A stretch of DNA of 34,412 nt from NCBI GenBank assembly GCA_022482495.1, contig JAKVPA010000012.1, positions 1-34,412 on the forward strand, in the 5' to 3' direction. The translations under genes were made by a program, and so were the position numbers. Origin of the DNA: Sphaerochaeta sp. GTDB taxonomy: Bacteria; Spirochaetota; Spirochaetia; Sphaerochaetales; Sphaerochaetaceae. The notes beneath the pieces are model-generated. The model was not told the DNA's origin. It searched no databases and was given only the letters and a program-made list of their open reading frames with translations. Below, in pieces: positions 14,927-23,639 of this stretch (the first letter of the stretch is position 1; every line of letters begins with the position of its first letter).

Positions 14927-15982
14927 ATGAGGAACTTTGACGATAGCCAGCTCAGGAAACGTACATGGGACAACGGGATCATTTCCTTTTTGGTCGCCAT
15001 CCATGAACAGAAAGGAAGGCAGGAGCTGTACATCAGGCAGAAACCTGTTGAACTGGAGCGTCTGGTTGAGATAGCAAAAATCCAAAGTACGGAAAGCTCG
15101 AACAAGATCGAAGGGATCGGAACTTCCAACGCCCGGATGCGGCAACTTGTCGCGGAAAAGACTACACCCCGAACCCGTGACGAGGAGGAAATAGCCGGCT
15201 ATCGGGATGCGTTGAAGATGATCCATGACAGCTATGCCCACATGCCGGTATCTTCGAATATCATTCTGCAATTGCACCAGATCCTTTTGTCGTATACCAG
15301 CAAATCGTATGGTGGCAAGTTCAAGAACATACAGAATTATATCAGCGAGACACTTCCTGATGGTTCGGAAGCAACGAGGTTTACGCCGCTTGCGCCGTTT
15401 GAGACACCGGATGCGATAGCCGCAATCTGTACAAGTTACCAACAGGCGATCGAGCAGCAATTTGTGGATCCGCTCATTTTGATTCCCATTTTCATTTGCG
15501 ATTTTCTCTGTATCCATCCCTTCATTGATGGCAATGGGCGCATGAGCCGTCTGCTCACGACGTTACTGCTCTATCAAAATGGATTCATGGTAGGGAAATA
15601 TATCAGCCTGGAAAAAAAGATCGAGCTTACCAAGGAAAGCTATTACGAAGTACTGGGACAAATATCCGCGGGTTGGCGTGAGGGGAAGAATGATGATACA
15701 CCTTTCATCACGTATTTCCTTGGAATTGTCCTGAACAGCTATCGTGACTTCGAAGACAGACTTGGATCGGTAGACCGGAAAAGTACTGCGTATGCTATTG
15801 TCCGAAAAGCGGTCAGCGAGAAGGTAGGATTGTTCAGGAAAGCCGAGATCCTGGAATCATGCCCCCGTATCATGAGTTCTTCGGTGGAAGCTGCACTGAA
15901 GAAGCTCAAAGACGAAGGATATGTCCTCGTACAGGGGAAAGGGAAGAACACGCGGTACATGCGGAATCCTGACCATCAATAA
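14927..15982 (+). CDS. Fic-domain protein (class II, probable AMPylase) with C-terminal winged helix
   Basis: A 351-residue Fic enzyme. The active-site motif HPFIDGNGRMSR (197-208) is complete, so it should transfer AMP or another nucleotide moiety to a protein hydroxyl. An N-terminal inhibitory helix with S58-xxx-E62-G63 (SSNKIEG) marks it as class II, in which the Glu blocks the ATP site. Residues about 285-345 (STAYAIVRKAVSEK, ILESCPRIMSSSVEAALKKLKDEGYV, GKNTRYMR) look like a winged helix, so it may bind DNA and regulate itself. GGGAG precedes ATG 14927; ATG 14906 is an in-frame alternative. The gene is visibly richer in A+T than its neighbours and is enclosed by copies of the same repeat module, which suggests acquisition as a cassette. 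Targets are unknown. Confidence 0.93.
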   Translation: MRNFDDSQLRKRTWDNGIISFLVAIHEQKGRQELYIRQKPVELERLVEIAKIQSTESSNKIEGIGTSNARMRQLVAEKTTPRTRDEEEIAGYRDALKMIHDSYAHMPVSSNIILQLHQILLSYTSKSYGGKFKNIQNYISETLPDGSEATRFTPLAPFETPDAIAAICTSYQQAIEQQFVDPLILIPIFICDFLCIHPFIDGNGRMSRLLTTLLLYQNGFMVGKYISLEKKIELTKESYYEVLGQISAGWREGKNDDTPFITYFLGIVLNSYRDFEDRLGSVDRKSTAYAIVRKAVSEKVGLFRKAEILESCPRIMSSSVEAALKKLKDEGYVLVQGKGKNTRYMRNPDHQ

Positions 15983-16030
15983 TCTCCCAATTCATAGGTA
16001 TTTTGGGAGAATCCGTCTTGTCTTGGGAGA
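15983..16030. repeat. downstream copy of the fic-flanking triple half-site module
   Basis: Starting directly after the fic stop codon: TCTCCCAA (15983-15990), TTGGGAGA (16003-16010) and TTGGGAGA (16023-16030), each step exactly 20 bp. Order and orientation are the same as in the upstream module (one CTCCCA, then two TGGGAG). The likeness extends beyond the core: TCTCCCAA(A/T)TCAT and TGGGAGAAT occur in both copies. The pair therefore forms imperfect direct repeats of about 50 bp around the gene. This copy also lies upstream of the GH3 gene and might act on its promoter. Confidence 0.7.
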
Positions 16031-16169
16031 AACCAATTCGGAAAGGTATGGGTTTCCTTTGTTCATGGCAGGCTCCACGAGGATGAGGAATGGGCTTCGG
16101 TTTTCGGGGGCATGCGAGAAAATCCATGGCCAGAATCCCTTCCGGTGGTGTACACTGCTGGGAGGGAGG

Positions 16170-18370
16170 ATGCGTATGCGGCTGGACGTGGAGAAAATGC
16201 TTGGGGAGCTGACGGTTGAGGAAAAGGCGGGGTTGTGTTCCGGAGCGGATACCTGGTTCACCAAGGCGGTGGAGCGGTTGGGTATTCCAGCGGTGATGGT
16301 TAGTGACGGTCCCCATGGACTGAGGACGCAGAAAGAGAAGCGGGATGGGCAGTACGTGGGGAGCGTGGAGGCGATCTGCTTCCCCTCCGGTGCCGCGTTG
16401 GCCTCCAGTTTCGATCGTTCCGTCACGGAACGTGTCGGTGATGATCTTGGCCAAGAGGCTTCCTCCGAAGGCGTGCATACCGTACTGGGACCTGCCATCA
16501 ACATCAAGCGCAGTCCCCTCTGCGGCAGGAACTTCGAGTATCTTTCCGAAGACCCGTATCTTGCCGGTGAGTTGGCGTCTTCCTACGTGCAGGGTGTACA
16601 GAAACACCAGGTCGGTGTCAGCGTGAAACACTTTGCCGGCAACAACCAGGAAACACGGCGGATGAGCATCAGCGACGTTGTGGATGAACGGACGCTCCGT
16701 GAGATCTATCTTTCCGCATTCGAGAAGGTGGTCCGCACGGCGAAGCCCTGGACGCTGATGTGTTCGTACAACCGGATCAACGGAACGTACAGTTCGGAGA
16801 ATTCCTGGTTGCTTACCGACGTACTGCGGAAAGAATGGGGCTTTGACGGAATCGTCATGTCCGATTGGGGAGCGGTGGATGATCGTGTCGAATCTTTGAA
16901 GGCCGGCCTTGAGCTGGAGATGCCATCCAGTCGTGGCGTGACGGACAAGGAAATCGTCCAGGCGGTTTCGGAAGGAAAGCTTCCCATGTCGGTGCTGGAT
17001 GAAGCGGTACGGCGTCTTTTGGTGTGGATCGACAAGGGCTTGCAGCGCAGGACGGAATCGTATGACAAGGACGAACATCACCAGGACGCCCGGGAGATCG
17101 CCGCATCCTGCGCTGTGTTGCTCCAGAACGAGCACCATGCCCTGCCGTTGACGGGTGACCGTGGGGTGCTGTTCGTCGGGCCGTTTGCCCGCACCCCCCG
17201 TTATCAGGGTGGAGGATCCAGCCATATCAACAGCCACCTGGTGACCGGGGCGATGGATGTCTGTCCCGACGGAGTGCGGTATCTGCCCGGTATCCAGGAT
17301 AACGGACAGAAGCGCAGTCCCAAACGGCTGAAGGAAGCGGTGGAGGCAGCGGCCAAGGCACGGGCTGTGGTGATCTTCGCCGGTCTTCCCGAATCGATGG
17401 AGTCGGAAGGGTACGACCGCAGCTCACTGGATCTTCCTGACTGTCAGAACGAGTTGATCGACCGTATCGCCACCGTGCAGAAGCGCACCATCGTGGTTCT
17501 GTACAACGGAAGTCCCGTAACAATGCCCTGGAAAGGCAAGGTGGCTGCGATTCTTGAGATGTATCTGGGCGGAGAGGCTGTCGGTGAAGCGACTGTCGAT
17601 CTTCTCTTTGGCTTGGAGAATCCGTCGGGAAGTTGGCGGAGACGTTCCCCCTCCGGCTTGAGGACACCCCTTCGTTCCTGTCGTTCCCCGGCGGTCATCT
17701 GGAGGTGGCCTACCAGGAAGGGGTGTTCGTCGGATACCGCTGGTATGACGCCCGCAAGATGGAGGTCCTGTTCCCGTTTGGTCATGGTTTATCCTACACC
17801 TCGTTCGCCTATCATGACCTTGAGGTGGAAAAGGAGGGGGATGGCGCGGTGGTTCGCCTCCGGGTGAAGAATACCGGCAGGCGCCAAGGTTCCGAAGTGG
17901 TGCAGGTGTACGTTGCTCCTCCCGCCTCCCTGGTGCCTCGTCCGGTGAAGGAGCTGAAAGGGTTCTCCAAGGTGGAGCTCAAACCAGGCGAGGAGAAAGA
18001 GGTGAGCATTTCGTTGGATTTTCGCGCGTTCGCCTATTGGGATGGAAAATGGCGCGTCACCAAGGGCGCCTACCGGATTCTGGTTGGATCGTCCAGCAGG
18101 GACATCCGCCTTTGTTCCGATCTTTCCCTTGACGGTGATGGACCCGTTTCGTTGGTGGTCGGTCGGACCACGACGGTGCGTGATGTGTTGGAAAGCGATG
18201 AGGCGGTACCTGCGTTCCGTGGCATGATGGAGCAGGTGCTCAAGATGGTCGGGAACGAACCAATGTTCCGCGAGACGTTGCTGGGTTCTCCGTTGCACAG
18301 CCTGCAGAGTTTCCTCCCGGTCAGTTACCAACAGATTCTTGCCATGTTGGGAAGGAGCGGCGATGCGTGA
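16170..18370 (+). pseudogene. glycoside hydrolase family 3 beta-glycosidase, frameshifted
   Basis: A GH3 beta-glucosidase-type enzyme. The N-terminal barrel has the acid/substrate loop VMVSDGPHGLR, the conserved SVKHFAGNNQE (about 151-161) and the catalytic nucleophile Asp232 in GIVMSDWGAV. The C-terminal half has the second domain and the fibronectin-III-like end with FPFGHGLSYTSF. The frame breaks at 17630-17631: NPSG continues as KLAETFPLRLEDTPSF only if one A is added (GGGAA read as GGGAAA). Repaired, the protein has about 733 residues, normal for the family, and has no signal peptide. A one-base sequence error is as likely as a true mutation. ATG 16170 and ATG 16176 both follow a GGGAGGGAGG stretch. 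TACACT at 16151-16156 may be the -10. The gene overlaps the next by 8 bp. Confidence 0.88.
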
Positions 18371-19046
18371 AGCGATGACCATCCGGCTGCCCGATAAGCA
18401 GATCGCCCGGCTTGATGCGCTTGCCGCGCAGACCGGACGGACCAAGACGTTCTTCATCCAGCGTGCCGTGGAGCTGTATCTGGATTCCGTGACAACAGGG
18501 TATCAAGGGGATGTCTGGTACCAGGCGGTGATGGATGGGGAAAGACCCTATCGGCAGGTTGGCACAGGGAAGTGGACGGTACTTGCCTGTGATGCGGTCG
18601 GGGATGATGCCTTGTTCGGTCAGTTGGCGTCGATGGAGGATGTCCGTGTTGCCGGTCGTATGGTGGATGGGCAGCGGGCTTCGTACTGGTGTTACCAACG
18701 GGAAGATCAGCAGGTGCTTGCCGTCGTCGATGCGCATCGACGGTCGGCGCTGATATTGGGCTTGATACCGTTTCCTGCCGTTGATGGTTCGGATTTGGAG
18801 AATGATACTCGTAATACAGTGTATCCTGATGGTTTGGACTATCGTCCTGCGTTGGCGTGCGGCGCACGAGTCGCGGTGATCCGCAAGGAGAAGGGGTTGA
18901 CCCAGCAGGAGTTTGCCCGAATGCTGGGTACCAGTGGAAGCGCCCTGTCGTTCATGGAACGGGGGCGACGGCCGGTCTCTCCGGCGATGGCTTCCCGGAT
19001 GGCCAAAGCGTTGGGCGTGCCGCTCAAACGAATTCTTCACGGATAG
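18363..19046 (+). CDS. putative regulator with both RHH and XRE-type HTH domains
   Basis: A 227-residue protein with two different DNA-binding motifs. Residues 4-42 (AMTIRLPDKQIARLDALAAQTGRTKTFFIQRAVELYL, cited in part) match a ribbon-helix-helix of the CopG/Arc type. Residues about 163-227 form an XRE/Cro helix-turn-helix (IRKEKGLTQQEFARMLGTSGSALSFMERGRR). The roughly 110-residue middle is not recognised and has strand-rich segments (GKWTVLACDAVGDD and QQVLAVVDAHRRSALILGLI). Such domains are common in antitoxins, but no toxin gene is adjacent. ATG 18363 follows GAAGGAG by 5 nt and lies inside the end of the GH3 gene, so translation is coupled. It may regulate the glycosidase operon, which is inference. 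Confidence 0.8.
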   Translation: MREAMTIRLPDKQIARLDALAAQTGRTKTFFIQRAVELYLDSVTTGYQGDVWYQAVMDGERPYRQVGTGKWTVLACDAVGDDALFGQLASMEDVRVAGRMVDGQRASYWCYQREDQQVLAVVDAHRRSALILGLIPFPAVDGSDLENDTRNTVYPDGLDYRPALACGARVAVIRKEKGLTQQEFARMLGTSGSALSFMERGRRPVSPAMASRMAKALGVPLKRILHG

Positions 19047-19107
19047 GGTGTTCCCTCTTCCTTTTTTGATCGGTTCGTTTTAGGATGGCAGCCAAGGAGA
19101 GCGCGTG

Positions 19108-19434
19108 ATGAGTGAGATTGTCGGAACAATGGACAATTTTGAGAAAGAAGTGTTGCAGTCTCCCGTACCGGTATTGGTCGATTTTTGGGCGACATGGTGC
19201 GGGCCGTGCCGGATGATCGCCCCTGCGGTAGCGCAGATGAGCGAGAAATATCAGGGCAAACTTGCCGTGGTGAAGGTGGATGTGGATCAAAACACCGACC
19301 TGGCAAGCCAGTACGGGGTGGCGAGCATCCCGACGTTGATGATCTTCAAGGGCGGGGAAATCGTGGACCAGAAGGTTGGTGCCGTTTCCGTCGCCGTTCT
19401 GGATTCGTTCGTAAGCCAGCATCTTCAGGGTTGA
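19108..19434 (+). CDS. trxA: thioredoxin
   Basis: A 108-residue cytoplasmic dithiol oxidoreductase of normal length. The active site WCGPC is at residues 30-34, within VLVDFWATWCGPCRMIAPA. The conserved cis-proline is present in VASIPTLMIFKGGE, and VVKVDVDQN is the usual central strand. AAGGAGA lies 7 nt before ATG 19108. It is 61 bp downstream of the RHH-XRE gene and may be part of the same transcript or have its own promoter. The last 10 bp overlap the convergent lipoprotein gene. Confidence 0.97.
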   Translation: MSEIVGTMDNFEKEVLQSPVPVLVDFWATWCGPCRMIAPAVAQMSEKYQGKLAVVKVDVDQNTDLASQYGVASIPTLMIFKGGEIVDQKVGAVSVAVLDSFVSQHLQG

Positions 19435-20345
19435 TAGACTTCCTCCCAGTTGGACGCGCCGAATGTGGCGTGTCCTTGGGTGGTGACGTACCAGTCTTCA
19501 CGTGAATTGGTGTCCTTCGTTCCTTTTCGGTTGCAGGAACGGGTCGCCGTCAGATGGGTGCTGGGGATGGCATCCGTACTTTCTGCTGAGATCCATCCTC
19601 CCTTCAGCGCAATTTCCTGGGCATATTCCTTCACCGTCGCGTTCCCCCATCCGTCATGGGTGGTGGTGATGCTGCTGTAGGTGACGGCGTCCATCAGGGC
19701 GGCGTCCGAACCGGGGGTCGTCCAGACGGCGATGACGCCGTTGTTTGACGCAAGTCCTGCAAGCTGGGTGCTGTGGTGCGTTTCGGTGGTCGTCCCCTGT
19801 TGGAACTGGACGACCAGGTATTCCCCTGCCCAGACTGCAAGGGAAGGAAACACGTACCGGTCCGTTTCATCGGTGATGACGATGCCGCCCATGTTGCCTG
19901 ACTTGGTCACGTACAGTTCCACACGGTCGGGGTTCTTCTCCGTTCCCTTGGTGGTGAATTCGGAGAGCAACACCGTTGCGGGGTTCTGGTTCTTCCCCCA
20001 GAGGCTGGTGGAGAAGCGGGTGCTGTTGCCAGATCTGTCCTTCACTTTTCCCGAGACGGTGACGAATGAGCCTGGGGGAACCATTTCACGGAAGACCAGC
20101 GTTACGGCTGTTCCCTGGATGGCGACCTGTTCCAACGGGATGGGGTAGGAAGAGAAGTCACTCCACGAAGCAAGGTCTTCATCGAACAACAGCGTGCCGG
20201 AGCGGGTGGAATGCATCATCACCGCGGAGAGTGTCGGGATCTGTCCGTCCATGCCGGAGAGGAGGTCGACCGGTTTGATGTCTTGGTTGCATCCCGAACA
20301 GGATGCCAGTATGAGCAGAAGCAATGGGAACAAGGCGTGGCGCAT
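19425..20345 (-). CDS. putative lipoprotein with lamin-tail-like domain
   Basis: A 306-residue predicted lipoprotein. The signal peptide MRHALFPLLLLILASC ends at lipobox Cys16, with another Cys at 19. After an N-terminal beta-rich domain (to about 120) there is a segment like the lamin-tail domain of bacterial surface proteins: TVLLSEFTTKGTEKNPDRVELYVTKSGNMGGI (cited in part), then AVWAGEYLVVQF. The C-terminus has HLTATRSCNRKGTKDTNSREDW, typical of such proteins. The function is unknown; surface attachment or nucleic-acid-related roles have been proposed for the family. It is divergent from argH and its 3' end overlaps trxA. Confidence 0.75.
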   Translation of the reverse strand: MRHALFPLLLLILASCSGCNQDIKPVDLLSGMDGQIPTLSAVMMHSTRSGTLLFDEDLASWSDFSSYPIPLEQVAIQGTAVTLVFREMVPPGSFVTVSGKVKDRSGNSTRFSTSLWGKNQNPATVLLSEFTTKGTEKNPDRVELYVTKSGNMGGIVITDETDRYVFPSLAVWAGEYLVVQFQQGTTTETHHSTQLAGLASNNGVIAVWTTPGSDAALMDAVTYSSITTTHDGWGNATVKEYAQEIALKGGWISAESTDAIPSTHLTATRSCNRKGTKDTNSREDWYVTTQGHATFGASNWEEVYQP

Positions 20346-20381
20346 GCCTCAGATACCACCCTTTTGGGTGTTTTGCTTCAA

Positions 20382-20410
20382 TTGACCATGCCCGGAAAAC
20401 CTTTTACACT
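20382..20410 (+). promoter_or_regulatory. candidate argH promoter
   Basis: TTGACC (20382-20387) and TACACT (20405-20410) are separated by exactly 17 bp. The start site would be near 20417, giving a very short leader that still contains the CGGAGG ribosome binding site at 20417-20422. Confidence 0.55.
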
Positions 20411-20429
20411 TTGCCGCGGAGGCTTCCCC

Positions 20430-21806
20430 ATGCCGAAACTGTGGCAGAAAGATTATGATTTGGATACGTTGATGGAGCGGTTCACCGTAGGGCAGGATTA
20501 TGTGATCGACCAGCACTTGGTCATCGCCGACGCACTGGCGTCCATGGCCCATGCAAAGACCATCCAGAAGGTTGGATTGCTTACCCAAAAGGAATGTGAT
20601 GACTTGTTCTCCGGATTGAAGGAAGTGATCGCCCTGCGCAACAAGGACGCGTTTCCCATCCAGCGTTCCGATGAGGACTGCCACACGGCAATCGAGAATT
20701 ATCTGGTCGCACATTACGGGGAGTGTGGCAAGAAGATCCACAGCGGCCGGAGCCGGAACGACCAGGTGCAGGTAGCCCTGCGGCTTTGGATGCGGGATTT
20801 CAGCCTGAAGCTTGCCGAGTCGTCCCTTGCCTTTGCCTCCGAGCTTTTCCGGTTCGCCAAACAGTATGAGTTCGTGCCGATGCCCGGCAGGACCCACATG
20901 CAGGTGGCCATGCCCTCGTCCGTAGGTCTTTGGGCGGCATCCTATGCCGAAGCGGTGACGGATGACGCGTCGTTGCTGTTGGATCTGGAAGCGTTGCTGG
21001 ACCAGTGTCCGCTGGGGGCCGCGGCGAGCTATGGCGTGCCGCTTCCGCTGGACCGCGCCTATACGGCCTCGCTGTTGGGCTTCTCACGGGTACAGAACAA
21101 CGTGTTGTACGCCGTCTCCAGCAGAGGATCGTTTGAAGGAATGTTGCTGGACCACTGCGAATACCTTGCCTCGACGATCAGCAAGCTGGCTCAGGATCTG
21201 ATGCTGTTCACCCTTCCGGAGTTGGGATATTTCTCCCTTCCCAAGGAGCTCTGCACCGGTTCCTCCATCATGCCGCAGAAAAAGAATCCCGATGGCCTTG
21301 AGTTGGCCCGGAGCAGGGCGGCTGTCGTTGCCGGGGATGCCCAGACGGTGAAGATGATCATCCGTTCGCTTCCTTCCGGATATAACCGGGATTACCAGGA
21401 CACCAAGCCGCCATTGTTCGATGGCACATCGGTGACTTGGATGCTGGTCTCCATCATGGAGAAGATGATCGGAGGATTGGAGGTTCATCAGGACCGGCTG
21501 GAGGCCGGTTGTGTGGCGCCGTTGTACGCCACCGACGCCGTGTTCGCCAAGGTTGCCCAGGGAGAGCCGTTCCGGGACGCCTACCGTGAGGTGGGTTTGG
21601 ATCTCGGTTCGGTGAAGGAGCCTGCGGACAAGAGCGCCGCGCTTCGGCTTCGCACCAGCTTGGGGACCAGCGGGAATCTTCGGTTGGATGAAGGTCTTTC
21701 ACGGGTGGCGGAATTGAAAGGAACGATTGATGATCGAGGAAAAACCATCCACCACGCGTATCAGGTGCTGAGCGGCCTGGAGGATATCCAGACGGTACTG
21801 CTTTAA
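20430..21806 (+). CDS. argH: argininosuccinate lyase
   Basis: A 458-residue cytoplasmic enzyme that cleaves argininosuccinate to arginine and fumarate, the last step of arginine synthesis. The fumarase/aspartase superfamily signature GSSIMPQKKNP begins near residue 277. Other ArgH motifs are DEDCHTAIENYL, HSGRSRNDQVQVALRLWMRD and MPGRTHMQVAMPSSVG. The start at 20430 follows CGGAGG by 7 nt; the open frame continues upstream but overlaps the promoter. No argG or other arginine gene is in the window, so the pathway is scattered or incomplete. The last 4 bp overlap the convergent phosphate transporter gene. Confidence 0.96.
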   Translation: MPKLWQKDYDLDTLMERFTVGQDYVIDQHLVIADALASMAHAKTIQKVGLLTQKECDDLFSGLKEVIALRNKDAFPIQRSDEDCHTAIENYLVAHYGECGKKIHSGRSRNDQVQVALRLWMRDFSLKLAESSLAFASELFRFAKQYEFVPMPGRTHMQVAMPSSVGLWAASYAEAVTDDASLLLDLEALLDQCPLGAAASYGVPLPLDRAYTASLLGFSRVQNNVLYAVSSRGSFEGMLLDHCEYLASTISKLAQDLMLFTLPELGYFSLPKELCTGSSIMPQKKNPDGLELARSRAAVVAGDAQTVKMIIRSLPSGYNRDYQDTKPPLFDGTSVTWMLVSIMEKMIGGLEVHQDRLEAGCVAPLYATDAVFAKVAQGEPFRDAYREVGLDLGSVKEPADKSAALRLRTSLGTSGNLRLDEGLSRVAELKGTIDDRGKTIHHAYQVLSGLEDIQTVLL

Positions 21807-23569
21807 CCGGTGCTTCTGCGCTGGAGCATCGGGGTGTGCTTCACCGCCTGGTGGTATGCCTCGGCGATGTTGGTGCAATAGTCTCCGATATGCTCCAGGT
21901 GACGGATTTTTTCCAGGACAAGCAGTTCCTGCTTGACGTCCGCTTTCCCTTCGGTGAGTTTTTCCTGCGCCGTTTGCCGCAGGCGGTTGCGCCAGTCGTT
22001 GATCTGGAATTCGAATTCGTTGGCCTTCTGCATTTCCGCCTTGGTCAGCGTGCGGTCCATACGGTCACGCACGTAGTTGAGGAACGCCTGGACCAGTTCT
22101 TCGTAGCCCTTCATTTCTTTGGCGGTCTCTTCGTCGAACGTCCACCCTTGGTGGAACTGCCGTTGGCTGAGGATGATCAAGTTGTAACAACTGTCCGTAA
22201 CGCTTTCCAACTCGTCCATGACACGGATCAGGCAGTTCAATGAGGATGCGTTGGTCGGTGTCTGGCTGTCCTGGATGCAGTGGACGCAGAAGTCGGAGAG
22301 TTGTTCCTGCATCTGGTCGGCGTACTCTTCCTGTTTCTTCATCATGGCCACTTCATTGTCCATGTCGACGTCTTTTGCGTTGAAGACGTTACGGTACCTG
22401 CTGAACATGTTGCAGGCCAGGTCGGCCATCTTCTTGATCTCATCACGGATCACCAGCATGTATACTTCCGGGCTGTCGATGAACGTCGTGCCGATGTAGC
22501 GGAAGTGGTAGGTCCCTTCGTCGTATTCGGCGGTGTCCGGCACCATCTTCTCGATCATCCGGGCGTACGGTTTGACGAACGGGAAGAAGATGATCGTGTT
22601 GAACAGGTTGAACAGCGTATGGAACATCGCGAGGAACGTCGGCAGGGATTCGTTCAGTTCTTTCCCTGTCATCGTGTAGATGTCCCCTGGGGTGAGCGCG
22701 TTGCAGATGTGCAGCATCGGACGGAAGAAGATCAGGGTGATGACCGTTCCCAAGACGTTGAACATGATGTGGGCCATTGCGGCCCGTTTTGCGGCGGTAC
22801 TGGTTCCGATGGATGCCAAAAACGCCGTAATGGTTGTTCCAATGTTGCTGCCCAGGATCAACGCCGCTGCGGTATTGACGCCAAGATACCCGTTGTACGC
22901 CATGGTGAGGACCATCACCGTGGTGGCGGAGGAGGATTGGACGATGACGGTGATCAACGTGCCGATCAATACGAAGAGCAGGATGTTCAGGATGTTGCTG
23001 CTGTTGAAGCGGGCAAGCCAGCTGAGCACTTCGACATTCCCGGAGAGATCCGGGATGGACGCCTGCATGAAGTGCAGGCCGAGGAACAGGATGCCGAAAC
23101 CGAGGAAAACGTCCGCTTTTTCCCGTGTCTTTCCCTTTTTGGAGAACAGCATCGGGGCGGAGATGCCGATGGATGCAAGGGCGAGGATGGAGATGTCCAT
23201 CTTGAACCCCAGAATGGCGACGATCCAGCCGGTGAACGTCGTGCCGATGTTGGCGCCGAAGATCACGCCGATGGACTGGACCAAGGTCATCAGGCCGGCA
23301 TTGACGAACGAGACCACCATGACGGTGGTCGCGGAAGAACTTTGGATCAATACGGTGATGAAGATACCGGTGAGGACGGCGACGAAACGGTTCTTCGTCA
23401 TCATCTTCAGAATGTTTTTGAGCTTGTCCCCTGCGGTCTTCTGAAGTCCTTCGGAGAGGAGCTTCATGCCATACAGGAACAGGCCGAGGCTACCCGCCAC
23501 CGACAGGATCGTCACCAACACCAGCATACCCGATACGTTAGCAAGAAAAAGAACCTGCTGTAAAGCCAT
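21803..23569 (-). CDS. Na+/phosphate cotransporter family protein with PhoU-like domain
   Basis: A 588-residue inner-membrane protein of the NptA/PF02690 family. The inverted-repeat transporter core shows both signature pairs: QSSSATT (76-82) with GANIGTT (105-111), and QSSSATT (211-217) with GSNIGTT (240-246), within about eight membrane segments up to residue 330. Residues about 365-575 form a cytoplasmic helical PhoU-like domain (IRDEIKKMADLACNMF and LEKIRHLEHIGDYCTNIAEA), as is common in bacterial members. It probably takes up or exports phosphate using a sodium gradient. The start at 23569 has no clear Shine-Dalgarno; ATG 23527 is an alternative. The gene is monocistronic. Confidence 0.94.
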   Translation of the reverse strand: MALQQVLFLANVSGMLVLVTILSVAGSLGLFLYGMKLLSEGLQKTAGDKLKNILKMMTKNRFVAVLTGIFITVLIQSSSATTVMVVSFVNAGLMTLVQSIGVIFGANIGTTFTGWIVAILGFKMDISILALASIGISAPMLFSKKGKTREKADVFLGFGILFLGLHFMQASIPDLSGNVEVLSWLARFNSSNILNILLFVLIGTLITVIVQSSSATTVMVLTMAYNGYLGVNTAAALILGSNIGTTITAFLASIGTSTAAKRAAMAHIMFNVLGTVITLIFFRPMLHICNALTPGDIYTMTGKELNESLPTFLAMFHTLFNLFNTIIFFPFVKPYARMIEKMVPDTAEYDEGTYHFRYIGTTFIDSPEVYMLVIRDEIKKMADLACNMFSRYRNVFNAKDVDMDNEVAMMKKQEEYADQMQEQLSDFCVHCIQDSQTPTNASSLNCLIRVMDELESVTDSCYNLIILSQRQFHQGWTFDEETAKEMKGYEELVQAFLNYVRDRMDRTLTKAEMQKANEFEFQINDWRNRLRQTAQEKLTEGKADVKQELLVLEKIRHLEHIGDYCTNIAEAYHQAVKHTPMLQRRSTG

Positions 23570-23639
23570 TCATGAGAAAAGTGTGAAAAACAACACAAGA
23601 ATGTCGTTGGTTTGGGGCTCGTCCACGGATTGCCCAAAC

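Noticed and set aside
15906-17237. Minus-strand open frame of 443 codons opposite GH3
   Set aside because: The plus strand encodes clear GH3 motifs over the same span, and the antisense product has low-complexity character.
20355-20376. CACCC-TTTT-GGGTG followed by TTTT as a terminator between the lipoprotein and argH
   Set aside because: The stem is only 5 bp, and it lies between the starts of divergent genes where no transcript should end.
22280-23563. Plus-strand open frame of 427 codons opposite the Na/Pi transporter
   Set aside because: The minus strand carries both QSSSATT signatures and a PhoU-like domain; the antisense product is an Asp-, Glu-, Gly- and His-rich artefact.
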